A stretch of 64,000 nt of DNA from Burkholderia sp. WSM2230 (GTDB taxonomy: Bacteria; Pseudomonadota; Gammaproteobacteria; Burkholderiales; Burkholderiaceae): the NCBI RefSeq assembly GCF_000472445.1, contig NZ_AXAJ01000002.1:124001-188000 (forward strand), written 5' to 3'. Numbering within the stretch: the stretch's first letter is position 1; each line of letters opens with the position of its first letter. The translations under genes and the position numbers were made by a program. The notes under the pieces were generated by a model, which searched no databases, was not told where the DNA came from, and saw nothing but the letters and a program-made list of their open reading frames with translations. Below, piece by piece: positions 8,898-17,673 of this stretch.

Positions 8898-9929
8898 ATG
8901 GAGCTCCGCCACCTTCCGCCCTTGAATGCGATCAAGGCCTTCGAAGCAGCCGCCCGCCACGAGAGCTTTTCGCGCGCCGCGGACGAGCTTTTCGTCACTC
9001 ACGGCGCGGTCAGTCATCAGATTCGCGCGCTGGAGGCCGAGCTAGGCGTCTCGCTATTCGCGCGCGACGGCAAGCGCGTGCGCCTCACGGAAACGGGCCG
9101 ACGCTACGCGAACCAGGTACGCGCCGCACTCGCCGCGCTCTGCGACGCCACCCGCGAACTACGCGCGGGCGACCGTGAGCGGCGGCTGGTGGTGTCGATG
9201 CTGTCGTCATTCGCGGCGCGCTGGGTGACGCCGCGCATCGGCAGCTTTATCGAGGCGCATCCGCAATGGGACCTCGAACTGCTGTCCACCAATGCGCTGA
9301 CCGACTTCGCGCGTGACGACGTGGACGTGGCGATCCGTTTCGGCTACGGCAAATATGCTGGGCTGCACTCGGAACTGCTGCTGGAAGAGATCTTTTTCCC
9401 GGCGTGCGCGCCGAATTTCAACGGCGGCAAGCTGCCGGCAACGCCAGCAGAGCTCGCCCACCTGCCGCTGCTGCGCTCGGACGACGAGCTCTGGCGCCCA
9501 TGGTTCGACGCCGCCGGCCTCGCGGATTGGGCGGAGCCAAAGCGCGGCGTGCTTTATCAGGATTCGTCGAATTTGTTGCAGGCGGCAATCGACGGTCAGG
9601 GAATCGCGCTCACGCGCCGCTCGCTGGCAATGCACGAGATCGCTGCCGGCCGCCTCGTGCGGCTTTTCAACGTGGATGGACCGAGCCCGTGGCAGTACTA
9701 CTTCATCTGCCCGCCGCACATGCTGGAAACCGCCAAGGTCAAGGCGTTCCGCGACTGGGTGTTCGGGGAGGTGGGACGGTTCAAGCAGCTTTTCGAGCGG
9801 GCCTGCGAGGCCGGACCGGCGGCCGGTTCTTCAAGCCCGGCCAGTTCGGGGAGCGCGGACAGTTCGGCTAATTCGACCGGTTCGACAAGCACCGGCGGCA
9901 CGGCGGACGCGTTGCGCGTCGCGCCGTAA
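8898..9929 (+). CDS. LysR-family transcriptional regulator (GcvA-like)
   Basis: Cytosolic DNA-binding regulator of 343 residues. The winged helix-turn-helix is at about residues 7-65 (LNAIKAFEAAARHESFSRAA, VTHGAVSHQIRALE) and matches the GcvA subgroup. The effector domain covers about 90-295. The last 45 residues are a low-complexity serine/glycine/threonine tail not part of the usual family length of about 300. Start chosen at 8898 ATG rather than GTG at 8883 because the conserved N-terminus begins there. Its likely target is the divergent DUF2917 gene. Confidence 0.88.
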   Translation: MELRHLPPLNAIKAFEAAARHESFSRAADELFVTHGAVSHQIRALEAELGVSLFARDGKRVRLTETGRRYANQVRAALAALCDATRELRAGDRERRLVVSMLSSFAARWVTPRIGSFIEAHPQWDLELLSTNALTDFARDDVDVAIRFGYGKYAGLHSELLLEEIFFPACAPNFNGGKLPATPAELAHLPLLRSDDELWRPWFDAAGLADWAEPKRGVLYQDSSNLLQAAIDGQGIALTRRSLAMHEIAAGRLVRLFNVDGPSPWQYYFICPPHMLETAKVKAFRDWVFGEVGRFKQLFERACEAGPAAGSSSPASSGSADSSANSTGSTSTGGTADALRVAP

Positions 9930-9956
9930 TGCGACCGGGGGGACCGACGTGACTCG

Positions 9957-10226
9957 TTACAGCACGACCTTGACCATCGGATGCCCGGTAAGGGCGCGGT
10001 AAATGTCGTCGAGTTGTGCGCGGCTGGTGGCGCGCACCGTCACCGTCAGACCGGTGTAATTGCCGCCGCTGGAAGGACGCGTTTCGACGCGCGAGGCGTC
10101 GACTTCGCTATCGAACTGCCGGACCACCGTGACAATGGTCTCGGCAAACTCGGGATGCGATTTACCCATGATCTTGATCGGGAAATCGCAGGGATACTCA
10201 ATCAGTGATTCGTCTGCCGGATTCAT
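9957..10226 (-). CDS. YbeD/DUF493 family protein
   Basis: Protein of 89 residues in the DUF493/YbeD family, a small ACT-like alpha/beta fold that often sits beside lipB and dacA-type genes, as here. Visible core: FPIKIMGKSHPEFAETI and GNYTGLTVTVRATSRAQLD. GAGGAGCAACAA precedes the ATG at 10226, which settles the start. It is 22 bp downstream of the D-amino acid transaminase gene on the same strand. Role uncertain; no enzyme motif seen. Confidence 0.9.
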   Translation of the reverse strand: MNPADESLIEYPCDFPIKIMGKSHPEFAETIVTVVRQFDSEVDASRVETRPSSGGNYTGLTVTVRATSRAQLDDIYRALTGHPMVKVVL

Positions 10227-10248
10227 TTGTTGCTCCTCGCCGCGCCTC

Positions 10249-11172
10249 TCACGCTTCGTTTGCTGCCTGTGCTTCTCTTGCCTTGGCTCGCTGATATGCC
10301 GCATACAGCGCCGCAAACACCGCGCCCGGCTTGCCCTCGCCGACCGGCTGGCCGTCGAGCTGCGTGACGGGCAGCACTTCCTTGGTGGCGGAGCTGATCA
10401 CGATTTCGTCGGCGGCGCGCACTTCGGCCTCCGCGATCTCGCGCACCTCGAAGCGGATACCGCATTCGGCCGCGAGTTCCTCGATCAGCCCGTAACGGAT
10501 GCCTTCGAGAATCTTGTGGCTGCGCGGCGGTGCGGCCAGCACGCCGTCCTTCACCACCCATACATTCGACGACGACCCTTCGGTCAACACGCCGTCGCGG
10601 AACTGGATGGTTTCGAAAGCGTCGTTCTCAGCCGCGTATTGCGCCATCAGCACATTGCCGAGCAGCGAGACCGACTTGATGTCGCAGTGAAGCCAGCGGC
10701 GATCCTCCGCGCTCACGCAACGAACGCCCTCCGCGCGCTGCGCGGCATTCGGCAGACTGAGCGGCGTGACCATGACGAACACCGTAGGCTGGACGCCCGC
10801 GGGAAACGCGTGAGCGCGCTTTGCGACGCCGCGCGTGATCTGAATGTATGCGATCGCGTCCTGGTCGGCGGCGAGGCCGGCCTCGGCCTCGTTCGCCGCG
10901 CACACGCGCTCGATCAGCGCGCGCCAGCCGGCATTGTCGAGCGGATTGGCAATGCCGATCTTCTCGAGCGAACGCGCGAGGCGCGCCAGGTGCTGTTCGA
11001 AGCGGAAAGCCGTGCGGCCGCCCGCGTGCGCGTACAGCGGCGCGACTTCGTAAATGCCGTCGCCGAAAATAAAGCCGCGGTCGAGCACCGGCACGCGCGC
11101 TTCGGACAACGGCACCACTTCGCCGTTCAGATAAACGATCGGTTCGAGCGGAACATCGGGAAGAGCGGTCAT
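10249..11172 (-). CDS. dat: D-amino acid aminotransferase (class IV)
   Basis: PLP-dependent transaminase of fold type IV, 307 residues; predicted to interconvert D-alanine and D-glutamate via their keto acids, which would feed peptidoglycan synthesis. Motifs: N-terminal RGFIFGDGIYE, PLP lysine K166 (HCDIKSVSLL), EGSSSNV and the SATKEVLPV segment. Branched-chain transaminase or aminodeoxychorismate lyase are less likely alternatives in the same fold. It lies between a D,D-carboxypeptidase and ybeD on the minus strand, which fits cell-wall chemistry. Confidence 0.88.
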   Translation of the reverse strand: MTALPDVPLEPIVYLNGEVVPLSEARVPVLDRGFIFGDGIYEVAPLYAHAGGRTAFRFEQHLARLARSLEKIGIANPLDNAGWRALIERVCAANEAEAGLAADQDAIAYIQITRGVAKRAHAFPAGVQPTVFVMVTPLSLPNAAQRAEGVRCVSAEDRRWLHCDIKSVSLLGNVLMAQYAAENDAFETIQFRDGVLTEGSSSNVWVVKDGVLAAPPRSHKILEGIRYGLIEELAAECGIRFEVREIAEAEVRAADEIVISSATKEVLPVTQLDGQPVGEGKPGAVFAALYAAYQRAKAREAQAANEA

Positions 11173-11185
11173 CGCAATCAGGCGC

Positions 11186-12415
11186 TTACTTTTTCTTGTT
11201 GAACATGAGCATCAGCGAATCCCACACACGGCCGACCACGCCGGCTTGCGGCACAGCCTGCAATGCAACCACCGGGAATTGCGCGAGCACCTTGCCGTCG
11301 GCCACGAGCTTCGCCGTGCCGACCTGCTGACCGTTGGCAATCGGCGCGATGAGCGGATCGATCTGCTCGATCTGCGGCTTCACCTTGTCGGCCATGCCCT
11401 TCGGCACGGTGATGTACTGATCGCTCTTCACGCCGATCTGCACCGTGTCCTGCGAGCCCTTGTAGACGCGCGGCGTGCCGACCACCTGACTGGCCTTGTA
11501 CAGACGCACGGTGTCATACGCGGAGTAGCCGTAGTTCAGCATCTTCAGGCTGTCCTGCACGCGGTCGTGCTCTTTCGTCTCGCCCATCATCACGGAGACG
11601 AGGCGGCGCGACGCGTCCGGCACGCCGGGCAGCGAGCGCTTTGCGCTTGCGATCAGGCAGTAGCCGGCGGCTTGCGTGTGGCCCGTCTTCAGGCCGTCCA
11701 CCGTCGGGTCGATCCACAACAGACGGTTGCGGTTCGGCTGTTTGATCTTGTTGTACGTGAATTCCTTGACCGAGAAGATGTTGTAGTAGTCGGGGAAGTC
11801 ACGAATCAGACGCGCCGACAGCACGGCGAGGTCGCCTGCGGTCGTGTAATGCTGCGGATCGGGCATGCCGTTGACGTCGGCGAAATGCGTGTGCGTCATG
11901 CCAAGGCGCTGCGCCTCCGTGTTCATCATGTTGACGAACTGCGCCTCGCTGCCGCCCACCAGTTCTGCGAGCGCGATTGCCGCGTCGTTGCCGGACTGGA
12001 CGATCATGCCATACACCAGATCATGCACGGTGACGGGCTTGTTCGCCTCGACGAACATGCGCGATTCGTCCGTGCGCACGCGGCGCACCGCTTCGCCCGG
12101 CGTCACCGTCTGGTCCATTGTGATTTTCTTCGTCTGCAGTGCCTCGAAGACGAGATACGCGGTCATCAGCTTGGTGAGCGATGCCGGTTCCACGCGCTCG
12201 TCCGGATTGCCCGACGCGAGGACCTGATTGCTGGTCGCGTCGACGAGCACCCACGAACGCGCATTCACCGCCGGCGGCGGCACTTGCGCGAACGCGGTGC
12301 TGGTCACGAGCGTGGCGGGCAGCACGACGCCGAGCGTCAATGCGCGGCTTAGCGTGGAGGGAACGAGAGATGCAACAGAGGAGAAAGACAGGCGGCCGGA
12401 GGTGGAAAAACGCAT
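11186..12415 (-). CDS. dacC: D-alanyl-D-alanine carboxypeptidase (penicillin-binding protein 5/6 family)
   Basis: Trims the terminal D-alanine from peptidoglycan stem peptides in the periplasm. The 409-residue precursor has a signal peptide ending at about AFA-Q44, then the active-site motifs SxxK at S79-K82 (ASLTK), SGN at 141-143 and KTG (GLKTGHTQ). A C-terminal beta domain and a final amphipathic stretch (about the last 20 residues, ending in KKK) probably anchor it to the membrane. The start at 12415 begins the signal peptide; upstream in-frame sequence looks non-coding. Operon with dat (13 bp) and ybeD. Confidence 0.94.
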   Translation of the reverse strand: MRFSTSGRLSFSSVASLVPSTLSRALTLGVVLPATLVTSTAFAQVPPPAVNARSWVLVDATSNQVLASGNPDERVEPASLTKLMTAYLVFEALQTKKITMDQTVTPGEAVRRVRTDESRMFVEANKPVTVHDLVYGMIVQSGNDAAIALAELVGGSEAQFVNMMNTEAQRLGMTHTHFADVNGMPDPQHYTTAGDLAVLSARLIRDFPDYYNIFSVKEFTYNKIKQPNRNRLLWIDPTVDGLKTGHTQAAGYCLIASAKRSLPGVPDASRRLVSVMMGETKEHDRVQDSLKMLNYGYSAYDTVRLYKASQVVGTPRVYKGSQDTVQIGVKSDQYITVPKGMADKVKPQIEQIDPLIAPIANGQQVGTAKLVADGKVLAQFPVVALQAVPQAGVVGRVWDSLMLMFNKKK

Positions 12416-12748
12416 AGGGTCGATTCGTGCAGAAAAATACAACGCGCGAGAGCGCAGAGTTGGGAGAGCCGGTCGGCGAGCGTCTGGCCGCCACGATATC
12501 AAGCGTAACGGCTCGGGCGCCCATTGGACTTCCGGCCACGCGATCGGTTCGCGCAGCACACTTGTAACCGGCACCGCTGCGCGCGTGAAAAAGCCACGCA
12601 TCGCGCGAACTGCCGCACAGGCCGTGCTGCGCCCAAAAAAGAGCGCCCATTATACGCGCGCTACTCTCGCAACTTCGCGTAACGGCGGGCAATTAATGGT
12701 GAGTTTTTGCCTGGCTGTACCCCGCAAAACGGGACGGCGCCCGGCCAA
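12416..12748. other. Intergenic region upstream of dacC
   Basis: A 333-bp spacer on the minus-strand path from the alpha/beta hydrolase to dacC. The only clear signal is a consensus minus-strand -10 element at 12649-12654. The C-rich middle gives spurious open frames; no gene is supported. Confidence 0.4.
12649..12654 (-). promoter_or_regulatory. Consensus -10 element (TATAAT), probable dacC promoter
   Basis: Minus-strand TATAAT followed by GGGCGC and a T-run. The -35 region is poor. If used for dacC, the leader would be about 230 nt. Confidence 0.45.
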
Positions 12749-13393
12749 TCAACGCCACGCGTCGACGATGATCCGCTTCAGGATGTGCAGCTTGCGATGC
12801 AGAAAATGCTCGGCGCCTGGAATCACGACGACCGGCAATTCCTGCGGGCGCGCCCAGTCGTAAACGGATTGAATGGGAACCGTCTCGTCGGTCTCGCCGT
12901 GGATCACCAGCGTGTTTTCCGGCACCGGCGCGACTTCCCAGCGGCTCGCAGCCGTGCCGACGAACACCATGCGCTCGATCTGCTGCCCTTCGTCGCGCAG
13001 CTTCGCGGCCACATGCGAGAGCACGAACGTGCCGAACGAAAAGCCGGCGAGCACGAGCGGCAGATCGCCCTGCCCCGGCTGTGCGCGCATGTGGTCCAGC
13101 ACCGCGCGCAGATCGTCGCGCTCGGCTATGCCCGCATCGTGCTCGCCTTGCGTTTGCCCAACGCCGCGAAAGTTCGAGCGATACGTCACGTAGTTCAACT
13201 TGACGAGCGTGCGCGCGAGCGTCTGCGCGACCTTGTTGTCCATCGTGCCGCCAAAGAGCGGATGCGGATGCGCGACGAGCGCAATGCCGCGCGGCGCCGC
13301 GCCGTTTTCGCGCGCTTCGTCGGGGAGGTCGAGCGCGACCTCGATCTTGCCGACCGGGCCGTCGATCAGATACTTCTTCGTGTGTACGTTCAT
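12749..13393 (-). CDS. Alpha/beta hydrolase (dienelactone hydrolase-like, YpfH/COG2945 type)
   Basis: Cytosolic serine hydrolase of 214 residues. The fold shows AHPHPLFGGTMDNK (oxyanion region), nucleophile S119 in GFSFG, and a late His in PGAEHFLHRK. This pattern matches the COG2945 group whose substrate is unknown. It starts 8 bp after the thioredoxin-like ferredoxin gene on the minus strand, so the two are cotranscribed. A role in a redox- or stress-linked repair reaction is conceivable but not shown. Confidence 0.85.
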   Translation of the reverse strand: MNVHTKKYLIDGPVGKIEVALDLPDEARENGAAPRGIALVAHPHPLFGGTMDNKVAQTLARTLVKLNYVTYRSNFRGVGQTQGEHDAGIAERDDLRAVLDHMRAQPGQGDLPLVLAGFSFGTFVLSHVAAKLRDEGQQIERMVFVGTAASRWEVAPVPENTLVIHGETDETVPIQSVYDWARPQELPVVVIPGAEHFLHRKLHILKRIIVDAWR

Positions 13394-13401
13394 GGTGGCG
13401 C

Positions 13402-13725
13402 TTATTGATCGATTTTCAGACGCTCGACAATCTTGCCGTTCGCGAGATGCGAGTCGACGATTTCATCGATGTCGCTTTCATCGACATACGTGTACCAGAC
13501 GCCTTCCGGATAGACCACGAGCGCCGGGCCGAGCTCGCAGCGGTCGAGACAACCCGCCTTGTTGATGCGCACCTGGCCGGGGCCGGCGAGGCCGAGTTTC
13601 TTCACGCGTTTTTTCGCGTGCTCCTGCATGGCCTGTGCGTTGCAATTCGCGCAGCTCGGACGCTCCGCGCCAGGCTCGCGCTGATTCAGGCAAAAGAAGA
13701 CGTGATATTTGTAGAACGAGTCCAT
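13402..13725 (-). CDS. Thioredoxin-like [2Fe-2S] ferredoxin
   Basis: Small 107-residue electron carrier of the thioredoxin-like ferredoxin family. Cysteines C12, C25, C59 and C63 fit the ligand pattern C-x12-C-x33-C-x3-C, with the second pair in the INKAGCLDRCELGP segment; C28 is an extra cysteine. Cytosolic, no signal. First gene of a two-gene unit with the alpha/beta hydrolase. Partner enzyme not known. Confidence 0.9.
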   Translation of the reverse strand: MDSFYKYHVFFCLNQREPGAERPSCANCNAQAMQEHAKKRVKKLGLAGPGQVRINKAGCLDRCELGPALVVYPEGVWYTYVDESDIDEIVDSHLANGKIVERLKIDQ

Positions 13726-13941
13726 GATCTAGCGGGGGAAGGCTGTCAGAAGGGCAATAGTGCAGCAGAACGCAGTTCGGCGCAGCGGCGCATGTTTTTT
13801 TGGATGCAAGCGTGTGCGATAGCAGTGCGGCGTGCGGACGGTCGGTGGCAGATGGCCGGTTGCAAACGCGTGCCTGCGAACGGCCGGTAGCAGATGATTA
13901 TAGCGACCGACCCACGCCTCGCGCTCGCTCCCTCTCGTGGC

Positions 13942-15099
13942 TCAGGCGCGCCGCGTGCGCCGCCCGAGCCACACCCGCTCGACGACAAACGCCAGCCACA
14001 CCAGCGCCGCATACGGCCACACCCACGCGAGCCAGCGCGCAAGTCCGTTGAAGTGCAGATACCGCCCCTGCCGCCAGTCGGCCAGTACCACATCGAAATA
14101 AGGATTGACCGGCAGCAGGTTGACGAACACTAGCGTCACGATCAGCGCAGCGGCCGCCAGCGCCGCCCGCGCGCTGCGCCGCAGACGCAGCGCGGCGAGC
14201 CCGAGCAGCGCGCCGCAGCCGAGGCCCGCCAGACCGCCCGGCGTCGCCCAGTCGAAAGCGAGGCCGGATTGCGATTGCAGGAACGTCGCGCCCGCCTTCA
14301 CACCCAGAGCCGCGACGATAAAGAGCAGCAAAAGCCGCACGCGCGGCGCATGGCGGCGCACGGACAACGAAGCGAGCGCAAGCGCGGCGAACAGATTGAG
14401 CGTCGTGATGAGCGCTTCCCACACGTCGTCCGGCAACCACGCGGCGACCGCTGCGGGCCATGCGCCGACGTGCCAGGCGGCCGGCGCCCAGGCGAACAGC
14501 GCGTCCTGTGTCGTGGAATCGAAGCGCGTCCACAACACGCGCGGCCAGTTGCCGAGTCCGAGCAGGCGCGGCGACGGGTACATCGTCGCGAACGGCCACG
14601 CTGCCACGAGACACGCCAGCGCCGCGCTGTCGCGTTCGAACCACATCAGCCGCAAGCGTCGCAGCAAGCCGCGGTCGAGCAGCGCGCCGGTGGCGGGCGA
14701 CATGATCGCCGCACCGAGCAGCGCGCCGAGCGCATTGGCCGCGAGATCGAGGTTGGAGGCAACACGCGTCGGCAGATAGGTTTGCACGGCTTCCATCACG
14801 CCCGACAGCAGCCCGCCCAGCAGGAACGCCAGAGCGACGGCGAGTGGCCCGCGCCAGCGCGGGTAAAGCGCGAGCACCATCAGCGCGCCGAATGGCATAT
14901 AGCCAAGCACGTTGGTGACGACGTCGAATGCCGTCAGATACTGCGGCATCGGGTCGGAGAGAAACGCCAACGGCCCGATGCCGAGCGAGCGCCAGCCCAG
15001 AAACGGATACCACGAACCGTAGACAATCAGTGCGGTGTACAACAGCAGCGCCTGCCGCGAGAGCACCGAAGGACGGCGCAGCCACAATCGTTCGCTCAT
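13942..15099 (-). CDS. VanZ family membrane protein
   Basis: Integral membrane protein of 385 residues with about eight to ten hydrophobic segments. The N-terminal half is the VanZ-like domain: FDVVTNVLGYMPFGALMVL and GVMEAVQTYLPTRVASNLDL, the latter carrying the conserved E...Q....R...D pattern. GGAGC precedes the ATG at 15099. It begins only 31 bp after the lipoprotein of the Mla-like transporter, so it is probably part of that transcript. Function of such long VanZ proteins is unknown; teicoplanin resistance is not implied. Confidence 0.85.
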   Translation of the reverse strand: MSERLWLRRPSVLSRQALLLYTALIVYGSWYPFLGWRSLGIGPLAFLSDPMPQYLTAFDVVTNVLGYMPFGALMVLALYPRWRGPLAVALAFLLGGLLSGVMEAVQTYLPTRVASNLDLAANALGALLGAAIMSPATGALLDRGLLRRLRLMWFERDSAALACLVAAWPFATMYPSPRLLGLGNWPRVLWTRFDSTTQDALFAWAPAAWHVGAWPAAVAAWLPDDVWEALITTLNLFAALALASLSVRRHAPRVRLLLLFIVAALGVKAGATFLQSQSGLAFDWATPGGLAGLGCGALLGLAALRLRRSARAALAAAALIVTLVFVNLLPVNPYFDVVLADWRQGRYLHFNGLARWLAWVWPYAALVWLAFVVERVWLGRRTRRA

Positions 15100-15130
15100 G
15101 CAGCGCTCCGTTGCGTGCGCTGCGCGCCCG

Positions 15131-15772
15131 TCATTGCGCGGCGACCAGCGCCTGCACGCCGAGCCAGGCGCCGATTTGCGAGACGAGGTCGTCGCTGGCG
15201 GTGGCGAGTGCCTGCGCGCCGCCGGCGGCGTCCGCGGTACTGGACGGCGCGCGTGAAATGAACGTGCGTTGGCCGATCACCTTGCCGTTTTGCGTGAGGG
15301 TGGCCCGCGCGGTCACCGCCGCATGGCTTTGCGACTGGCTGTCGAAAACCTGTTCGAACTCGCTGAGATCGATTTTCAGCACGGGCGCGGCAACGCCGTC
15401 CGCACCCGTCAGCACCGTGCCGCGCGAACTCAGCGCGCCGCGCAGACGCTGCGTGAGCAACGCGGAAGGCGGCATCGTCCAATGGCTGTTCGCGTACGCG
15501 GCGACCTGCTGCGAGTCGGCATAGCCGATCCGGTACACGAGCTTGTCGGACTGCAGCCCTTCGGGCGCGCTCACGTCGAGCACCTTCACGGCCGGCTGCG
15601 TTCCCGCCGACGATGCCGGCTTCGGCGGCCCGAAGTCATAGCGGATGTCCGCGAGCGCGGCCGGCGTGCTCGTGCAGCCGGCAGCCAGCAGACCCACGGC
15701 GACGAGCGCCGCGCACGCCGCGCCCGCACGCGTGACGCGTGAAGACAACAACCGGCGAATGGAACGTGACAT
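15131..15772 (-). CDS. ABC-type transport auxiliary lipoprotein (PqiC/MlaB-associated type)
   Basis: Lipoprotein of 213 residues with a signal peptide and lipobox LLAAGC (lipidated cysteine about residue 33). The mature part is a LptE-like ABC transport auxiliary domain: IRYDFGPP, EQVFDSQSQSHAAVTARATL. Likely sits in the outer or inner membrane facing the periplasm and completes the MCE lipid transport path, as PqiC does for PqiAB. AAGGAAG lies before the ATG. It is 30 bp downstream of the MlaD-like gene. Confidence 0.88.
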   Translation of the reverse strand: MSRSIRRLLSSRVTRAGAACAALVAVGLLAAGCTSTPAALADIRYDFGPPKPASSAGTQPAVKVLDVSAPEGLQSDKLVYRIGYADSQQVAAYANSHWTMPPSALLTQRLRGALSSRGTVLTGADGVAAPVLKIDLSEFEQVFDSQSQSHAAVTARATLTQNGKVIGQRTFISRAPSSTADAAGGAQALATASDDLVSQIGAWLGVQALVAAQ

Positions 15773-15802
15773 GACAATCTTCCTTTCTTCAAAGCTTCAG
15801 AT

Positions 15803-16765
15803 TCATTTCGCGGCGTGCGGCGCGGGCCACGTGAAACCGGCCTCGCCCGGCCCCGGCGCCGCGGCCGGCGCGCCGAACAGCACGCTGCGCGGACTGGTGC
15901 TGAACGTATCGGCGGCGCGGTCCACCGAGCGCGCGGCCGAGCGCACGTCTTCGGCCAGCGAATTGACGCGCGGCAACGTGTCGTAACCGACCCGCGCCGA
16001 CAGCTCCTGCAACGAGCCGTTCATCGCGGTAAGCGCGTCGCCCGCTTGCTGCGCGGCCGTGCCGACCTTGTTCAGATTGCTCTCGAACGGACCGTCCGGG
16101 CGGTTCAGGCCCGTGATCAACTGGTTGGTCGAAGCGAGCGTGCTGTCCAGCTTGTCGATGGTGGCGGGCAGCTTGCCGGCCGCGGGCGCCATCTGCTGCG
16201 TGAGCGTGGCGACGCCGTCCGCGGCTTTCTGGATGCTGGCCGCCGTGCCGTGCAACTGGTCGACCATTTCCTTCGACAGGAGATTGTCGACGTCGTCCGT
16301 GACCTTTTCGAGTTTCTTCAGCAGCACGTCGCCGCGTTGCTGCAACTGATCGAGCAGGCCTGGGCGCATCGGCAACTGCGCAACCTGTTTCGCCGACGAA
16401 GGCAGCGGCGACGGATCGCGCCCCGTATCGTCGAGCTGGATGAACGCAATGCCCGTTACACCTTGAAAGCCAAGGCTGCCGAACGTGGAATGCGTGATCG
16501 GCGCGTGCGTGTCGACCAGAATGCGGATGACGATCTGCCCCGGATGAGCGCGGTCGAACTTGATGGACTGCACCTTGCCGACATCGAGCCCGCGGTAGCG
16601 CACGGCGGCGTCGGTAAAAAGGCCCGTTACGTTGGTGCGCGCAATCAGATCGTACGGCACGCGCACGGCGCGGTCGACATTGAACAAAAATGCCGCCGTG
16701 GCGATCGCGGCGAGCAGGACGATCGTGAAGAGCCCTGCCCAGAACGCATGTGCTTTGTTTTCCAT
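15803..16765 (-). CDS. MlaD family (MCE) periplasmic lipid-transport protein
   Basis: Single-pass inner-membrane protein with a periplasmic MCE domain, 320 residues. The membrane anchor is about residues 8-29 (FWAGLFTIVLLAAIATAAFL). The MCE domain follows (about 38-115), including YRGLDVGKVQSIKF and GVTGIAFIQLDD. A long helical C-terminal part (about 130-290) could form the needle or coiled barrel seen in longer MCE proteins. Works with the permease and ATPase encoded just upstream. Cargo is probably phospholipid, by family only. Confidence 0.92.
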   Translation of the reverse strand: MENKAHAFWAGLFTIVLLAAIATAAFLFNVDRAVRVPYDLIARTNVTGLFTDAAVRYRGLDVGKVQSIKFDRAHPGQIVIRILVDTHAPITHSTFGSLGFQGVTGIAFIQLDDTGRDPSPLPSSAKQVAQLPMRPGLLDQLQQRGDVLLKKLEKVTDDVDNLLSKEMVDQLHGTAASIQKAADGVATLTQQMAPAAGKLPATIDKLDSTLASTNQLITGLNRPDGPFESNLNKVGTAAQQAGDALTAMNGSLQELSARVGYDTLPRVNSLAEDVRSAARSVDRAADTFSTSPRSVLFGAPAAAPGPGEAGFTWPAPHAAK

Positions 16766-16794
16766 TACCGGGTTTCCTGATTTACAGCCCTGAT

Positions 16795-17673
16795 CTACAG
16801 CGGCAATTCCGACGACGCCGGCGCGAGCGCCGCATGCGGCAGCTTCGCGCGCCGTTCGGGCGGCAGCGCCTGCAACGCGCGCCGCCCGCGCAAGCCGAGA
16901 AAGTATTCGCGGATAAAAGGATGATCGACGCCCGCGGCCTCTTCCACCGGCGCCGCGACCAGCACCTTGCGATCCGCCAGCACCGCGACGCGTGTGGACA
17001 GCGCGACCATCGTGTCCAGATCGTGGGTGACCATCACGACCGTCAAACCCAGCGCGCGATGCAGCGCCGAAATCAGCTCGACAAATTCATCGGACGCCTG
17101 AGGATCGAGTCCGGCGGTCGGTTCGTCGAGAAACAGCAGCTCGGGTTCGAGCGCGATGGCGCGCGCAATGCCGACGCGCTTGATCATGCCGCCCGACAGC
17201 GCCGACGGCATTTTCGATGCATGCTTGCACGGCAGTCCGACCATCTCCAGCTTCAGCATGACGATGTCGCGCAGCAGATCTTCCGGCACCTTGCCGAGTT
17301 CGCGCACCGGCTGCGCGACGTTGTCGAACACCGACAGCGACGAGAACAGCGCGCCGCGCTGAAACAGCATGCCCGAGCGGCTACGCATGAGCAGCGCCGT
17401 TTCGGGCGAGATGGTCGCGAGATCTTCGCCGAACAGCTTGATGGTCCCCGACGACGGCCGCTCGAGCCCGAGAATCTGCCGCACGAGCGTGGTCTTGCCC
17501 GAGCCCGATCCGCCGACAATCGAGACGATTTCGCCGCGCCGCACGTCCAGATTCAGATGCTGATGCACGATGTGACGGCCATAGCGCTTGGTGACGTCGA
17601 TCACCTCGATCACCGGTTCGGCGATGCAGGGCATCGGCTGGCCGCGCACGGCCTGAGTGAGCGGCGCGATCAT
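16795..17673 (-). CDS. ABC transporter ATP-binding protein, MlaF-like
   Basis: ATPase of the MCE-type lipid transporter, 292 residues. Walker A is GGSGSGKTT, the signature is LSGGM, Walker B is LLFLDEP and the H-loop is VMVTHD. Its ATG at 17673 overlaps the permease stop by 4 bp (ATGA), so translation is coupled. A much longer in-frame reading extends into the permease gene but is only an out-of-frame shadow of it. The C-terminal tail after residue about 260 is basic and unconserved. Confidence 0.93.
   Translation of the reverse strand: MIAPLTQAVRGQPMPCIAEPVIEVIDVTKRYGRHIVHQHLNLDVRRGEIVSIVGGSGSGKTTLVRQILGLERPSSGTIKLFGEDLATISPETALLMRSRSGMLFQRGALFSSLSVFDNVAQPVRELGKVPEDLLRDIVMLKLEMVGLPCKHASKMPSALSGGMIKRVGIARAIALEPELLFLDEPTAGLDPQASDEFVELISALHRALGLTVVMVTHDLDTMVALSTRVAVLADRKVLVAAPVEEAAGVDHPFIREYFLGLRGRRALQALPPERRAKLPHAALAPASSELPL

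Noticed and set aside
13942..15099. VanZ as glycopeptide resistance gene
   Set aside because: No other van genes; Gram-negative context and large size argue against resistance.
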